A DNA stretch of 64,000 bases. Origin: Actinophytocola xinjiangensis. GTDB taxonomy: Bacteria; Actinomycetota; Actinomycetes; Mycobacteriales; Pseudonocardiaceae. Below the pieces are notes generated by a model, which was given only the letters and a program-made list of their open reading frames with translations, ran no database searches and was not told the DNA's origin. How positions within the stretch are numbered: the first letter of the stretch is position 1; every line of letters begins with the position of its first letter. Position numbers and translations under genes: made by a program. The stretch lies in assembly GCF_001921215.1 (NCBI RefSeq), contig NZ_MSIF01000001.1:806001-870000 (forward strand), given 5' to 3'. This document shows, in pieces, positions 31,584 to 41,603 of this stretch.

Positions 31584-31615
31584 GGCACCGACAGTTGTCG
31601 CGCACGGCGAGGTGA
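31580..31615 (+). other. Tiny coupled ORF (11 codons) between exporter and argG
   Basis: ATG 31580 overlaps the MFS stop as ATGA and opens MRHRQLSRTAR, ending TGA at 31613-31615, directly at the GAGGAGGAG ribosome-binding site of argG. It may carry ribosomes from the exporter to argG rather than encode a functional peptide. Confidence 0.3.
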
Positions 31616-31624
31616 GGAGGAGCA

Positions 31625-32836
<1,212 letters not shown>

Positions 32837-32841
32837 TTCAC

Positions 32842-33789
32842 GTGCGCGTAGTTTTCCTCGGACACCAGACCTGGGGTCGGGTCGCCCTCGAAGCGCTGCT
32901 CAAGGCCGGGCACGACGTGCCGCTGGTCCTCACGCACCCGCGTACCGAGCACCCGTACGAGACCATCTGGTCCGACTCGGTCGCCGAGTTCGCCGCCAGC
33001 AACGGCATTCCCTGTGTCGAACGCACCTACGCCAACGACGCGGAGGCGGCCGACCTGATCGCACGCGGTGACGCCGAACTGCTGGTGTCGTCCAACTGGC
33101 GCACCTGGGTGTCGCCCCAGATCTACCAACTCGTTCCGCACGGCGCCATCAACGTGCACGACGGCCTGCTGCCGCGCTACGGAGGTTTCGCGCCGCTGAA
33201 CTGGGCGGTGGTCAACGGTGAGACCGAGGTGGGCGTGACCGTCCACTTCATGACCGACGAGTTCGACCTGGGCGACATCATCGAGCAGCGCCGCGTCCAG
33301 GTCGGCCCGACCGACACCTCGACCGATCTCTACCACCGGACGCTGCCACTGATCGGTGAACTCACCGTGTCGGCGGTGCGCGCCATCGAGAACGGCACGG
33401 TGACGCGCACGCCCCAGGATCCCGCCGAGGCGACCTTCTTCCACAAGCGTGCCCGGCGTGACTCACTGATCGACTGGACCAGGGAGGCCGAGGAGATCTG
33501 CTGCCTGGTCCGCGCGCAGTCGCCGCCCTACCCGGCCGCGTACACCAGCTTCCGTGGTGCGGAACTGGAGGTGCTGGCCGCCTCGGTGTCCGAGCGTCCC
33601 TACGGGGGCACGCCGGGGCGGATCTTCTGCCGTGCGGAGGGCGGGGTGGCCATCGTCGCGGGCAGCCGGGCGCGGACCGGACACAGCCGGGCGGTCGTGC
33701 TGCACGAGGTCCGCCTCGGTGACGGCGACCCGGTCAAGGCCACCGAGTTCTTCCGGCGCATGGGCGGTTACCTCGGCACCGAGGACTGA
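32842..33789 (+). CDS. Formyltransferase-family protein (methionyl-tRNA formyltransferase-like)
   Basis: A 315-residue protein with the formyl_trans_N fold. NVHDGLLPRYGG (near residue 106) carries the HxxLLPxxxG-type folate/catalytic motif, with Asn and His conserved, and a DLGDIIEQRRV motif follows. A C-terminal domain resembling Fmt_C begins near 210. It probably transfers a one-carbon formyl group from 10-formyltetrahydrofolate to an amine, on an amino sugar or amino acid of the product, rather than to Met-tRNA. GTG 32842 begins 5 bp after argG. Confidence 0.82.
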   Translation: MRVVFLGHQTWGRVALEALLKAGHDVPLVLTHPRTEHPYETIWSDSVAEFAASNGIPCVERTYANDAEAADLIARGDAELLVSSNWRTWVSPQIYQLVPHGAINVHDGLLPRYGGFAPLNWAVVNGETEVGVTVHFMTDEFDLGDIIEQRRVQVGPTDTSTDLYHRTLPLIGELTVSAVRAIENGTVTRTPQDPAEATFFHKRARRDSLIDWTREAEEICCLVRAQSPPYPAAYTSFRGAELEVLAASVSERPYGGTPGRIFCRAEGGVAIVAGSRARTGHSRAVVLHEVRLGDGDPVKATEFFRRMGGYLGTED

Positions 33790-33793
33790 CCGC

Positions 33794-33813
33794 GCGACGC
33801 CGCCGCGCGTCGC
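33794..33813 (+). promoter_or_regulatory. Short stem-loop between formyltransferase and aminotransferase genes
   Basis: GCGACGC-N6-GCGTCGC forms a perfect 7-bp stem 5 nt after the stop codon. It could be a partial terminator or mRNA-stabilising hairpin inside the operon. Confidence 0.35.
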
Positions 33814-33894
33814 CACGACGACCCAACTTGTGAACAGTCCCGACCGCGCCCGCAGGTCGAGGTGGACGGGACACGACCCGTGGAGGAGCAGCAG

Positions 33895-35076
33895 ATGCGC
33901 AATCCCGCGCAGGTCCAGGCCGACAGTTCGCTGGTGATGAACGGCGGCCCACGGCGAATCACCCACGAACTCGTCGAGGACACGGGCATCGCCGTCACCG
34001 CCGCCGACGACGTCGCCGACATCGTCCGAACAGGACGGACGGTGTACTGGGGCGGCGGTCCTCGGAGCAAGCGGCTCGAACGGGAGTTCGCCGACCACAT
34101 CGGACGGTCGATGGCGTTCTTCCACAACTCGGGCACGGCCGCGTTGCAGACCGCCCTGTTCGCCCTCGGGGTCACCGACGGCACACCGGTCGCGATCACC
34201 GACTCCGGCTTCGTCGCCTCCCTGAACGTCATCCAGCACCTGCGGGCCCGCCCGGTGTTCCTGCCGACCGCACCCGAGACGTTGCTGTGCCAGGAGGACG
34301 TGTCGGACTGGGTGGACGGCGTCGACGTGCACACCGCGCTGTTGACCCACTTCTTCGGCAACGTCCTCGACGCCCCCGCGACGTTCGCGTCCACCGGGGC
34401 GGAGTACCTCGTCGAGGACGCGGGCCAGGCACACGGCGCGACACTGCGCGGTCGGCCGGTCGGCAGCTTCGGCGACATCGGCTCGTTCGCCGGCTCGCAC
34501 AAGAAGCTGGTGACCTCCGGCCAGGGCGGCCTGAACGTCTACGACGACCCCACCATCGACTTCCGGATGCGGGCCTACGCCCACCACGGCCACAGCCAGG
34601 GCGAGAACATCTACCCCGGCTACAACTTCCGCGGCGGCGAGATGGAGGCGACGCTGGGGCTCGCGGCCCTCGCCGACCTGCCCACCCGGGTCGCCGCGCG
34701 CAACCGCACGGCGGCGGCGATCACCGAGATCCTGGAGAAGGCGGGGCTGACGGTGGCCCGCACGCCGGCGGGACTCGACTGCACCCCGGCCTGGTTCGAC
34801 GTCCCGGTGCTGCTCGACGAGAGCTGGCTCGGTCATCGCGACTGGCTGATCGACGTCCTGCGCCAGGACGGCATCGAGCTGTGGAAGTACCCCGCGCTGA
34901 TCGCGTTGCCGTGGGTGAAGCCGTACATGGCCAACCACGGCTGGTGGGGCGAGCGTGAGGAGGAACTGCTGCGCGTCGAACGGCGGCTGTGGGACCGCCT
35001 GGTGCTCATCCCGACCCAGATCTCGGCCGAGGACGGCCGGGTGGTGGCCGAGGCGCTCGCCGAGATCCTGTCCTGA
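33895..35076 (+). CDS. DegT/DnrJ/EryC1/StrS-family PLP aminotransferase
   Basis: A 393-residue sugar aminotransferase-type protein. HNSGTAALQTAL forms the phosphate-binding site, VEDAGQAHGA the PLP-ring contact Asp, and SHKKLVTSGQGG contains the PLP lysine, probably Lys204. It should transfer an amino group to a keto-sugar. Followed by BlsE-like and CGA-synthase-like genes, it fits the C4' amination step in blasticidin/mildiomycin-type nucleosides. ATG 33895 has GGAGGAGC upstream; an earlier GTG at 33862 is possible. Confidence 0.88.
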   Translation: MRNPAQVQADSSLVMNGGPRRITHELVEDTGIAVTAADDVADIVRTGRTVYWGGGPRSKRLEREFADHIGRSMAFFHNSGTAALQTALFALGVTDGTPVAITDSGFVASLNVIQHLRARPVFLPTAPETLLCQEDVSDWVDGVDVHTALLTHFFGNVLDAPATFASTGAEYLVEDAGQAHGATLRGRPVGSFGDIGSFAGSHKKLVTSGQGGLNVYDDPTIDFRMRAYAHHGHSQGENIYPGYNFRGGEMEATLGLAALADLPTRVAARNRTAAAITEILEKAGLTVARTPAGLDCTPAWFDVPVLLDESWLGHRDWLIDVLRQDGIELWKYPALIALPWVKPYMANHGWWGEREEELLRVERRLWDRLVLIPTQISAEDGRVVAEALAEILS

Positions 35077-35108
35077 CGAGCCGGCGACCGTCCGGAAAGG
35101 ACCCCGCG

Positions 35109-36089
35109 ATGCGGCCGAAGTACCTGTTCATCCGAATTCTCGAAGCGTGCAACGCCGACTGCTTCATGTGTGGGTTCGCGCTCTCGCGCGAGACCTACCG
35201 GTTCTCCCCGCAGGACCTGGCCCGGCTGCTGCCCAACGCGACACGGTCCGGTGTCCGGTTCGTTCGGTTCACCGGCGGTGAGACGTTGATGCACGGCGAG
35301 ATCGCCGAACTGGTGGAGACCGCGGTCGCGCACGGTATGCGCACCTCGCTCATCACCAACGGCATGCTGTTGCCGAAGAAGGCCGCGCGCCTGGCCGAGG
35401 CCGGACTCAGCCAGGTCATCGTGAGTCTCGACGGGGCGAGCGCCTCGACCCACGACTTCTACCGCAACTCGCCTGGCTGTTTCGACAACGCGATGGCCGG
35501 CCTGGTGGACATGCGGGACCTGGGTGTGCTCACCAGGGTCAACTCGGTCGTCGGCCCGCACAACTACCGCGAGGTACCCGCGATGCAGCGGGAGTTCTCC
35601 CGGCTGGGCGTGCGGCGCTGGGAGCTCTCGGCGCTCAAGCTGGCCCGCGAGGTGCTGTACGAGGATCCCGACGACGTGGTGCGGGTCTGCGAACCGGTGT
35701 ACACGCCGGCGGACCCGACCCTGCTGGTACCGCTCGGGAAGCGTTTCTACGGCGACACCGAGGACGAGCGGCACCGGTTCTTCGTGGACGCGATCACCCC
35801 GCGCGCGAGCGGACCGACCTGCCGGGCCACCGACGACGTGATCTTCTACGACCCGAAGGCCGGGTCGGCCTACGCCTGCAGCCTGCTGGCCTACGCGGCC
35901 GACGGCGCGCCGATCAACGTCGAGGCGCGGGAGGGTCGGGCCGTGCCGCTGGAGACACCGACCTTCCGGGCCCATCGCGAGTACTTCCGGGACAGGGGAC
36001 CGCGGAACTGTCGGAACTGCTCGGCGACCGCCGCTGGCTACAGCGACGACGTGCAGCGGCAGGAGTTCCTGCCGGAGTGGCAGTACTGA
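35109..36089 (+). CDS. Radical SAM enzyme (cytosylglucuronate decarboxylase/BlsE-like)
   Basis: A 326-residue radical SAM protein. The [4Fe-4S] motif is ACNADCFMC with Cys14, Cys18 and Cys21; RFTGGETLMH is the SAM-binding GGE motif and IVSLDGAS follows. C-terminal Cys (TCRAT, CRNCS) may hold an auxiliary cluster. The N-terminal stretch resembles BlsE, which decarboxylates cytosylglucuronate in blasticidin S biosynthesis. Its neighbours, a DegT aminotransferase and a CGA-synthase-like enzyme, strengthen that reading. Another sugar-acid decarboxylase or dehydrogenase role remains possible. Confidence 0.75.
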   Translation: MRPKYLFIRILEACNADCFMCGFALSRETYRFSPQDLARLLPNATRSGVRFVRFTGGETLMHGEIAELVETAVAHGMRTSLITNGMLLPKKAARLAEAGLSQVIVSLDGASASTHDFYRNSPGCFDNAMAGLVDMRDLGVLTRVNSVVGPHNYREVPAMQREFSRLGVRRWELSALKLAREVLYEDPDDVVRVCEPVYTPADPTLLVPLGKRFYGDTEDERHRFFVDAITPRASGPTCRATDDVIFYDPKAGSAYACSLLAYAADGAPINVEAREGRAVPLETPTFRAHREYFRDRGPRNCRNCSATAAGYSDDVQRQEFLPEWQY

Positions 36090-36150
36090 CCAGCGGAACC
36101 GACACCCGCGCGGGGGCCGGCCGGCCACCCACAGGACGCGAGGAGCAGCG

Positions 36151-37326
36151 ATGAGAAGATCAGCCGCGGGTTCGTTCCCCGGAACACTGCTGGTGGCCGC
36201 GTTCGACTTCGGCTGGGGTGGGGCCGGCAAGGTGCACCTCATCCTGTCGGAACTGCCGGGGGTGCACGCGGTCGGTGTCGGCAGCACGTTGACCAGGCGC
36301 CTGCTCGGCCCGACCCACATCGACGACTGGATCGGCGAGAACGAGGAGGAGATCAGGGAGTACATCCGCTGCAACGACGTCCGCGCGGCGCTGGTCGTCG
36401 GCCACCTCACGGTCGCGCGGACCCTGATCGACCTCGGCCTGCCGGTGGTGTTCGTCGACAGCCTGCCCTACCTGTGGACGGCGAACGACATGCTGCCGTT
36501 GGACGCGGACGTCTACTGCGCCCAGCTGTGCTACGCGCTGCCGAGCCTGTGCTGGCCGGTGATGCGGACCATCCAGAAGCTGCGCTGGGTCGAGGCCATC
36601 GTGCCGCAGCGGCGGCGCGGGTCTCGCGGCGGTGGCGGCGCGGTCGTCAACGTCGGCGGTCTGCACAGTCTGTACTCGGCGGAGTCGGGGGACCGGTACG
36701 CGCGCTGTGTCCTGCCCGCCGTGCTCACCGGGATCCAGCGCGCGGAGGTCCCGGTGACGGCGGTGTGCGGCAACTTCAACGAGGACCTCGTCCGGATGAT
36801 CCGGGAACACGTGCCGGAGAGTACGTCGGTGGGTCGTCTGCTGCCGCACGAGTTCAACGCGGCCGTCGGGAACGCGGAGGTGCTGTTCACCTCGCCGGGC
36901 AGCACCACGATCCTGCAGGCGGACGCGCTCGGCGTGCCGTTCGTGTTGCTGCCACCGCAGAACGTCAGCCAGATCCTGAACGCCGAATGGCTCGGCCCGC
37001 CCGGCAACGAGATGTCGGCGCTGCGCTGGCCGGCGCACCTGTTCGACCTCGCCGAGTTGGAGGAGTCCCGGCCGCACGGTGAGGAGCACGCGCTCGCCTA
37101 CATCTACCGGGTCATCAAGGAGGTCGAGGCGAGTCCGGACACCGCGACCGAGTTCGCCGCGGTGGCCGAACAGCTCGCGCGGCAGGAGAACCGCCAGACC
37201 CCTGGCCGGCACGGCCGCATGCTCGGCCGGCGCGGCGCCCACCAGGTGGCCCAGTACGTGCGCCAGATGATGCTGGCACCGCCGCGCAGCCCGACCCGAC
37301 GGTCCAGGAGTGCCCATGTGGAGTGA
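36151..37326 (+). CDS. Cytosylglucuronate (CGA) synthase-like glycosyltransferase
   Basis: A 391-residue protein of GT-B type. AAFDFGWGGAGKVHLI at the N-terminus, FVDSLPYLWTAND near residue 100, VVNVGGLHS near 168, TSPGSTTILQADALGVP near 248 and LLPPQNVSQILNAEW near 269 fit the BlsD/MilC family and CGA-synthase-related proteins. BlsD/MilC join cytosine or hydroxymethylcytosine to UDP-glucuronate. No CMP nucleosidase (BlsM/MilB type) is in the window, so the nucleobase source, or even its identity, is open. ATG 36151; the end overlaps the methyltransferase start. Confidence 0.65.
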   Translation: MRRSAAGSFPGTLLVAAFDFGWGGAGKVHLILSELPGVHAVGVGSTLTRRLLGPTHIDDWIGENEEEIREYIRCNDVRAALVVGHLTVARTLIDLGLPVVFVDSLPYLWTANDMLPLDADVYCAQLCYALPSLCWPVMRTIQKLRWVEAIVPQRRRGSRGGGGAVVNVGGLHSLYSAESGDRYARCVLPAVLTGIQRAEVPVTAVCGNFNEDLVRMIREHVPESTSVGRLLPHEFNAAVGNAEVLFTSPGSTTILQADALGVPFVLLPPQNVSQILNAEWLGPPGNEMSALRWPAHLFDLAELEESRPHGEEHALAYIYRVIKEVEASPDTATEFAAVAEQLARQENRQTPGRHGRMLGRRGAHQVAQYVRQMMLAPPRSPTRRSRSAHVE

Positions 37327-38098
37327 CTACACGGCCCAGAACCGGTTGGCGTGGAACGAGATCGCCCAGGCCAGGACGAGCTGGCGGGACGAGCAGGGCC
37401 AGGACGCCGCCTTCTTCCGCGACGGCGGGACCTGTCTGCCCGACCACGTGGCGGACACCGTCGGCGACGTGACCGGGGTGTCGCTGCTGCACCTGCAGTG
37501 CGCGAGCGGCGAGGAGTCGCTGTCCTGGGCGGTCCTCGGCGCCCGGGTCACGGCCGTCGACCTGTCCGACGAGCTGGTTCGCCTCGGGCGCGCGAAGGCC
37601 GCCGAGGCGGGGCTGGCCGTGGACTTCGTCCGGGCCGACGTCGGTGACCTGCCGGCCAGGGTCGCGAACGGCGGGTTCGACGTCACCTACACCGGCGGCG
37701 GTGTGCTTCCCTGGATCCCCGACCTGGACCGGTGGGCGAGGGTGGTGCACGGGTCGCTGCGCCCCGGCGGACGGTTCGTGCTCATGGACGAGCACCCGCT
37801 GCTGCCGTGCCTGCGCGGCGACGACCAGGGCCTGCGGCTGGTGGGCAACTACTTCGGCCGCGACACCGATCCCTCGGTCTACCCCGGCTGGTCACACTTC
37901 CCCGGAGGGGAGGACGCGGTGGCGAACAAGACCCAGTTCGTCTGGCCGCTGGGTGACGTGGTGACGGCGCTGGTGAAGGCCGGGCTGGTCCTCGACCACC
38001 TGCGCGAGTACCCCACCGCCCGGGCGTGGCGGTTCGGCGGTGACGACGGCGTCGGCCGGCGACTGCCCGGTCGTTTCGTGCTGGCCGCGCACCGCTGA
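37316..38098 (+). CDS. SAM-dependent methyltransferase (class I)
   Basis: A 260-residue class I methyltransferase. Motif I reads LLHLQCASGEESLSW near residue 56, followed by VTAVDLSDELV and the post-II region FDVTYTGGGVLPW. No membrane or signal segment. ATG 37316 follows AGGAG by 5 nt and overlaps the previous gene by 11 bp. As last gene of the rightward operon it probably N- or O-methylates the product; blasticidin clusters also carry a late N-methyltransferase (BlsL), but homology to it cannot be judged by eye. Confidence 0.82.
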   Translation: MWSDYTAQNRLAWNEIAQARTSWRDEQGQDAAFFRDGGTCLPDHVADTVGDVTGVSLLHLQCASGEESLSWAVLGARVTAVDLSDELVRLGRAKAAEAGLAVDFVRADVGDLPARVANGGFDVTYTGGGVLPWIPDLDRWARVVHGSLRPGGRFVLMDEHPLLPCLRGDDQGLRLVGNYFGRDTDPSVYPGWSHFPGGEDAVANKTQFVWPLGDVVTALVKAGLVLDHLREYPTARAWRFGGDDGVGRRLPGRFVLAAHR

Positions 38099-38099
38099 C

Positions 38100-38708
38100 C
38101 TAGACGGCGAGGTTGCGGACCAGCTGTTCGGCCACCGCGACCGCCAACGCGCAGGCGAGTTCGCGGCCGTCGCTCGCCAGGACCTCGATGCCCTGGCGAT
38201 CGGCGAGCCCGACGGTCACCTGGCAGGCCGTCGTGGGGTCCTTCCCGTTGACCACGGCCGGCTGGCCGGCGACGTCCACGAGGTAGGCGTCGCCGCCCTG
38301 GCGTCGCCGGTCGCCGAACTGGGAGGCGAACACGTCGGCGTCGGGCCACAGGTTGTACTCGACGTCGCGTTCCGTGCCGAAGGCGTTGCGGCTGCAGGTC
38401 ACCAGGCTGCCGTCGCCCGCGTTGTACGGGTTTCCGGAACCTTGCAGGCCGAGGTCGACGGCCTGGGTGTCGCTGAGCAGGTCGCACACCGTGTCCCCGG
38501 TCGCGTACCGGGCGGCGTCCAGCGGCCGGGCGATCGGCGGCGGCGCGGCGGGCAGCGCCGTCACCACCGGTTCGGGCAGGGGAGAGGCGGCGGGTGGCGG
38601 CGTGGTCGTCGGTGTCGGTGCCGCGTTCTGCTCCGGTGGGGCCGACGTGCAGCCGGCGAGCGCACCGGCCACGACAACAACGCAGATCGCCATCATCTTC
38701 GCGGACAA
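38100..38708 (-). CDS. DUF3558-family lipoprotein
   Basis: About 202 residues with a lipoprotein signal (AKMMAICVVVVAGALAGC, lipobox LAGC), a Pro/Thr/Ala-rich linker and a C-terminal domain like actinobacterial DUF3558 (ARYATGDTVCDLLS, TCSRNAFG, VTVGLADRQGIEVLA). Function unknown; surface anchored. TTG 38708 has GGGGG 7 nt upstream, better than ATG 38696. It converges with the methyltransferase gene almost without spacer and marks the right end of the biosynthetic cluster. Confidence 0.75.
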   Translation of the reverse strand: MSAKMMAICVVVVAGALAGCTSAPPEQNAAPTPTTTPPPAASPLPEPVVTALPAAPPPIARPLDAARYATGDTVCDLLSDTQAVDLGLQGSGNPYNAGDGSLVTCSRNAFGTERDVEYNLWPDADVFASQFGDRRRQGGDAYLVDVAGQPAVVNGKDPTTACQVTVGLADRQGIEVLASDGRELACALAVAVAEQLVRNLAV

Positions 38709-38779
38709 GCCGATACCCCCGGTTCGCCGACGTCGCCAACCGACGTTACTCGACTTTCCGTTGGTCGGAAAAGACCCGT

Positions 38780-39256
38780 CTACCGGCTCGCGGCGCGGTC
38801 GTAGCGTTCGAACCGGTCGGGGAGCGGGTCCGATCCGGTCGTCTTGGCCCCGGCGACCCGGACCTTGCGGGCCCTGATCCGCCACCGGTCGCCGTCGTCG
38901 ACGAGCTCGTCCTCGTAGCAGCCCCACACGTGCAGGTGGCGGTCCTGCTCGGCGTTGTCGTGGAAGGCGTACACGTAGGAGATGGTCCGCGCGGTCGCGT
39001 CACCGACGTGCAGGAAGCTGATGGTCGAGACGTGGTGGCTGGTCGCGGTGTAGCGCCCGGTGGCCGCCGCGAACAGGCCACGCAGCGCGTCCCGTCCGGC
39101 GGTGACGTTGCCGTGGCCGTAGTCGAACGTCCCGTCCGTGGTGAACAGGTCGGCCAGCAGGTCGAGGTCGCACCGGTCCACGCCTCGGCTGTAGGCGTGC
39201 AGCGTGTCGCTGATCTCGGCGCGGGCGACCAGGTCGTCGGCGGTCAGTCGGCTCAT
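38780..39256 (-). CDS. SnoaL/NTF2-like protein
   Basis: A 158-residue NTF2-fold protein of the SnoaL-like group (RAEISDTLHAYSRGVDRCDLDLLADLF, then DGTFDYG, HHVSTISFLHV, WRIRARKVRV). This fold includes ketosteroid isomerases, hydratases and dehydratases. Last gene of a leftward operon with LLM and acyl-CoA dehydrogenase genes (9-bp gap), so it probably handles an intermediate of the catabolic island. The exact reaction is unknown. Confidence 0.78.
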   Translation of the reverse strand: MSRLTADDLVARAEISDTLHAYSRGVDRCDLDLLADLFTTDGTFDYGHGNVTAGRDALRGLFAAATGRYTATSHHVSTISFLHVGDATARTISYVYAFHDNAEQDRHLHVWGCYEDELVDDGDRWRIRARKVRVAGAKTTGSDPLPDRFERYDRAASR

Positions 39257-39265
39257 CGGATCACC

Positions 39266-40294
39266 TCAGGCGGTCGTGGGGACGGGGTCGGCGAAGGCGG
39301 CGACGATGGCGCGCAGCCGGTCGGGGTCCTCGGTGGGCCAGCCGAAGTACGACGACACCCGGTCGATCCGCCCGCCGAACCGTTCCCCGCACAGGCCCGG
39401 CATCTGCTCCGGTGTCCCGACGAGCGCGATCTCGTTGAACAACCGCTCGTCGATCAGGTCGCCCATCTCGGCCCACCTGCCCTCGCGGGACAGGTTCCGC
39501 AGTTCGGGCTGGAGGTTCTCGTAGCCGACGCTCGCGAGCACCGCGGAGTAGGCGGGGGTGGAGGCGTAGAACGCGATCTGTTCCCGCGTCCTGGCGGCGC
39601 TCTCGGCGATCTCCGCCTCGGTGTCGCCCATCACGAGGAACAGCGGCACGTACAGCTCGAGGGCGTCGCGGTGTCGGCCGGACGCGGCGAGACCACGGTC
39701 GACGGCGGGCAGTGTCACCTGGTCGAGGTAGGCCGTGGTGGTCATGCCGTGCAGGAGCAGGCCGTCGCACAGCTCGCCGCCGAGCTCGGTCATCCTGGCG
39801 CCGACCGCGGCGATCATCGTCGGGATGCGGTGGCTGTGGTGGTGGGGCGTGAACACCGGGGTCATCAGCGTGTGCTGGTAGTGCCTGCCGCGGTGGTCAA
39901 GGCGGGTGCCGTCGCGCCACGAGGTGAAGATGGCGTCCAGCGCGAGCAGGAAGTCACGCATCCGGTCGACCGGCGAGCTCCACTCCATGGAGAAGCGGCG
40001 CTCGACGTGGGCCTGGATCTGGCTGCCGAGGCCGAGGACGAAGCGACCACCGGACATGGCCGCGAGGTCCCACGCGAGGTACGCGACCGACATCGGGTTG
40101 CGGGCGAAGGCGACCGCGATCGCCGTGCCGACCGACACCCGCTCGGTGGTCAGCAGCGCGGCCTGGGACTGGAGGAAGGCGTCGGTGACGCTCTCGCTCG
40201 CCCACACGCCGTCGAACCCCCAGGCCTCGGCGTCGGCCGCGATCGGCCCGCACCCGGCGGCCGAGGAACCGATCATGCCCATGTCGATCTTCAT
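39266..40294 (-). CDS. LLM class oxidoreductase (F420-dependent type)
   Basis: A 342-residue luciferase-like TIM barrel (MIGSSAAGCGPIAADAEAWGFDGVWASE, RVSVGTAIAVAFARNP, GGRFVLGLGSQIQAHVERRF). Its motifs fit the F420-dependent subfamily common in actinobacteria. ATG 40294 has GAAGGA upstream and overlaps the preceding dehydrogenase stop. It shares an operon and operator with a dehydrogenase, suggesting a monooxygenase or reductase step on a CoA ester or its precursor. Confidence 0.82.
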   Translation of the reverse strand: MKIDMGMIGSSAAGCGPIAADAEAWGFDGVWASESVTDAFLQSQAALLTTERVSVGTAIAVAFARNPMSVAYLAWDLAAMSGGRFVLGLGSQIQAHVERRFSMEWSSPVDRMRDFLLALDAIFTSWRDGTRLDHRGRHYQHTLMTPVFTPHHHSHRIPTMIAAVGARMTELGGELCDGLLLHGMTTTAYLDQVTLPAVDRGLAASGRHRDALELYVPLFLVMGDTEAEIAESAARTREQIAFYASTPAYSAVLASVGYENLQPELRNLSREGRWAEMGDLIDERLFNEIALVGTPEQMPGLCGERFGGRIDRVSSYFGWPTEDPDRLRAIVAAFADPVPTTA

Positions 40295-41484
40295 CGTGCG
40301 TCCTTCGGTAGGCCGAGAACCCGTTCTCCGATGGCGTTCTTGAGGATCTCGTCGGTGCCGCCGCCCACGCGCAGGCCCGGCAGCCCGAGGGTGAGCTCGG
40401 ACCAGGCGTAGGTGCCCCACTCGCCGGTGTCGGCGACGTGCCCGGCGCCCAGGACGTCGGCGGCCACGTCGCTCATCTGGCGCAACAGGTCCGTGGTGAG
40501 CAGCTTGGTCATGGCCAGCTCGGGACCGGGCGTGGCGCCGCGGTCGAGGTAGCGGTCGGTGGTGAGCCGCGCGGCCCACGCCCGCACCACGACGTCGGCG
40601 AGCTGGTCGCGGGTGCGGTCGTCGATCGGTTGGCGCACATGGCGTGCGAGGTCGACGAGCCGGTCGACGAGCGCGCCGTCGACCCCGACCTCGCGGCCGA
40701 TGGCGGAGCGCTCGTGGAGCAGCGAGGTCATCACCACCCGCCAGCCGCCGTCGACCTCGCCGACGCGGGCCGAGTCGGGGACGTGGACGTCGGTGAGGAA
40801 CACCTCGTCGAACGACGCCCCGCCGGTGAGCTGGCGGATCGGCCGGATCTCGACGCCCGGCGCGCGCAGGTCGACCAGGAACGTGGTCAGGCCGGCGTGC
40901 TTGGGCTTGGCCTGGTCGGTGCGCGCGATGCAGAGACCGAGGTCGCTGTAGTGGGCGCCCGAACTCCAGACCTTCTGACCGTTCAGGCGCCAGCCGTCGC
41001 CGTCGCGTTCGGCGCGGGTGGACAGGCCCGCGAGGTCCGACCCGGCGCCGGGCTCGCTGTAGAGCTGGCAGGCGATGACCTCACCGGTCCGCAACCGGTG
41101 GAGCAGCCCGGTCCGCTGCTCCTCGGTGCCGTGTTCGAGCAGGGTGGGGCAGAGCGTGGAGGCGCTGAAGCGGAGATAGGCGTCGTCGGGCAGCTCATGT
41201 TCGGCCTCGACGGCACGCAGCAGGTCCGCGTGCCGGGTGGTCAGTCCGGCGCCGCCGTAGGTCGCCGGACCCTCCACCCAGGACAGTCCGTGGTCGTCGA
41301 GATGGGCGCGGTAGCGTCGCAGGCGGGCGATCTCCTCGGCCTCGCCCTCGGATCGTTCGGCGACGACCGAGACCCGGTCATCGCCCTCGCCCCAGGCGTT
41401 TCCGCCGGCGGCCCGTGCGGGTGCGAAGGCGTCGATCACCTCGGTGACGCGCTGCCGGAAGTCCCGCTCGCTCACGGTCGACAT
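40291..41484 (-). CDS. Acyl-CoA dehydrogenase (large-subunit type)
   Basis: A 397-residue FAD acyl-CoA dehydrogenase with QLYSEPGAGSDLAGL (FAD motif), GQKVWSSGAHYSDL, and a C-terminal GGGTDEILKNAIGERVLGLP. This type often pairs with a shorter partner subunit in steroid-like catabolism; the 355-residue protein at 44971 may be the partner. ATG 41484 with GGAGG upstream. First gene of a leftward operon starting at the palindrome 41554-41567. Confidence 0.85.
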   Translation of the reverse strand: MSTVSERDFRQRVTEVIDAFAPARAAGGNAWGEGDDRVSVVAERSEGEAEEIARLRRYRAHLDDHGLSWVEGPATYGGAGLTTRHADLLRAVEAEHELPDDAYLRFSASTLCPTLLEHGTEEQRTGLLHRLRTGEVIACQLYSEPGAGSDLAGLSTRAERDGDGWRLNGQKVWSSGAHYSDLGLCIARTDQAKPKHAGLTTFLVDLRAPGVEIRPIRQLTGGASFDEVFLTDVHVPDSARVGEVDGGWRVVMTSLLHERSAIGREVGVDGALVDRLVDLARHVRQPIDDRTRDQLADVVVRAWAARLTTDRYLDRGATPGPELAMTKLLTTDLLRQMSDVAADVLGAGHVADTGEWGTYAWSELTLGLPGLRVGGGTDEILKNAIGERVLGLPKDAR

Positions 41485-41553
41485 CGTCCTCCGTTCACGC
41501 TCCTCGGCCCGGCGCATGGTTGCGTCCGCGAGGCGGCGTCCCTAAAGTATCAA

Positions 41554-41567
41554 AGCAAGTGCTTGAT
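41554..41567. promoter_or_regulatory. KstR2-like operator, site A
   Basis: AGCAAGTGCTTGAT matches AnCAAGnnCTTGnT, the motif known for mycobacterial KstR2, at every fixed position. It lies in the 119-bp divergent region, 69 bp from the acyl-CoA dehydrogenase start and 36 bp from the HMGS-DUF35 start, and should control both operons. Confidence 0.8.
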
Positions 41568-41603
41568 TGAAAGTTCGCCCAGCCGGGGTAGAAGTGAGGT
41601 GTC

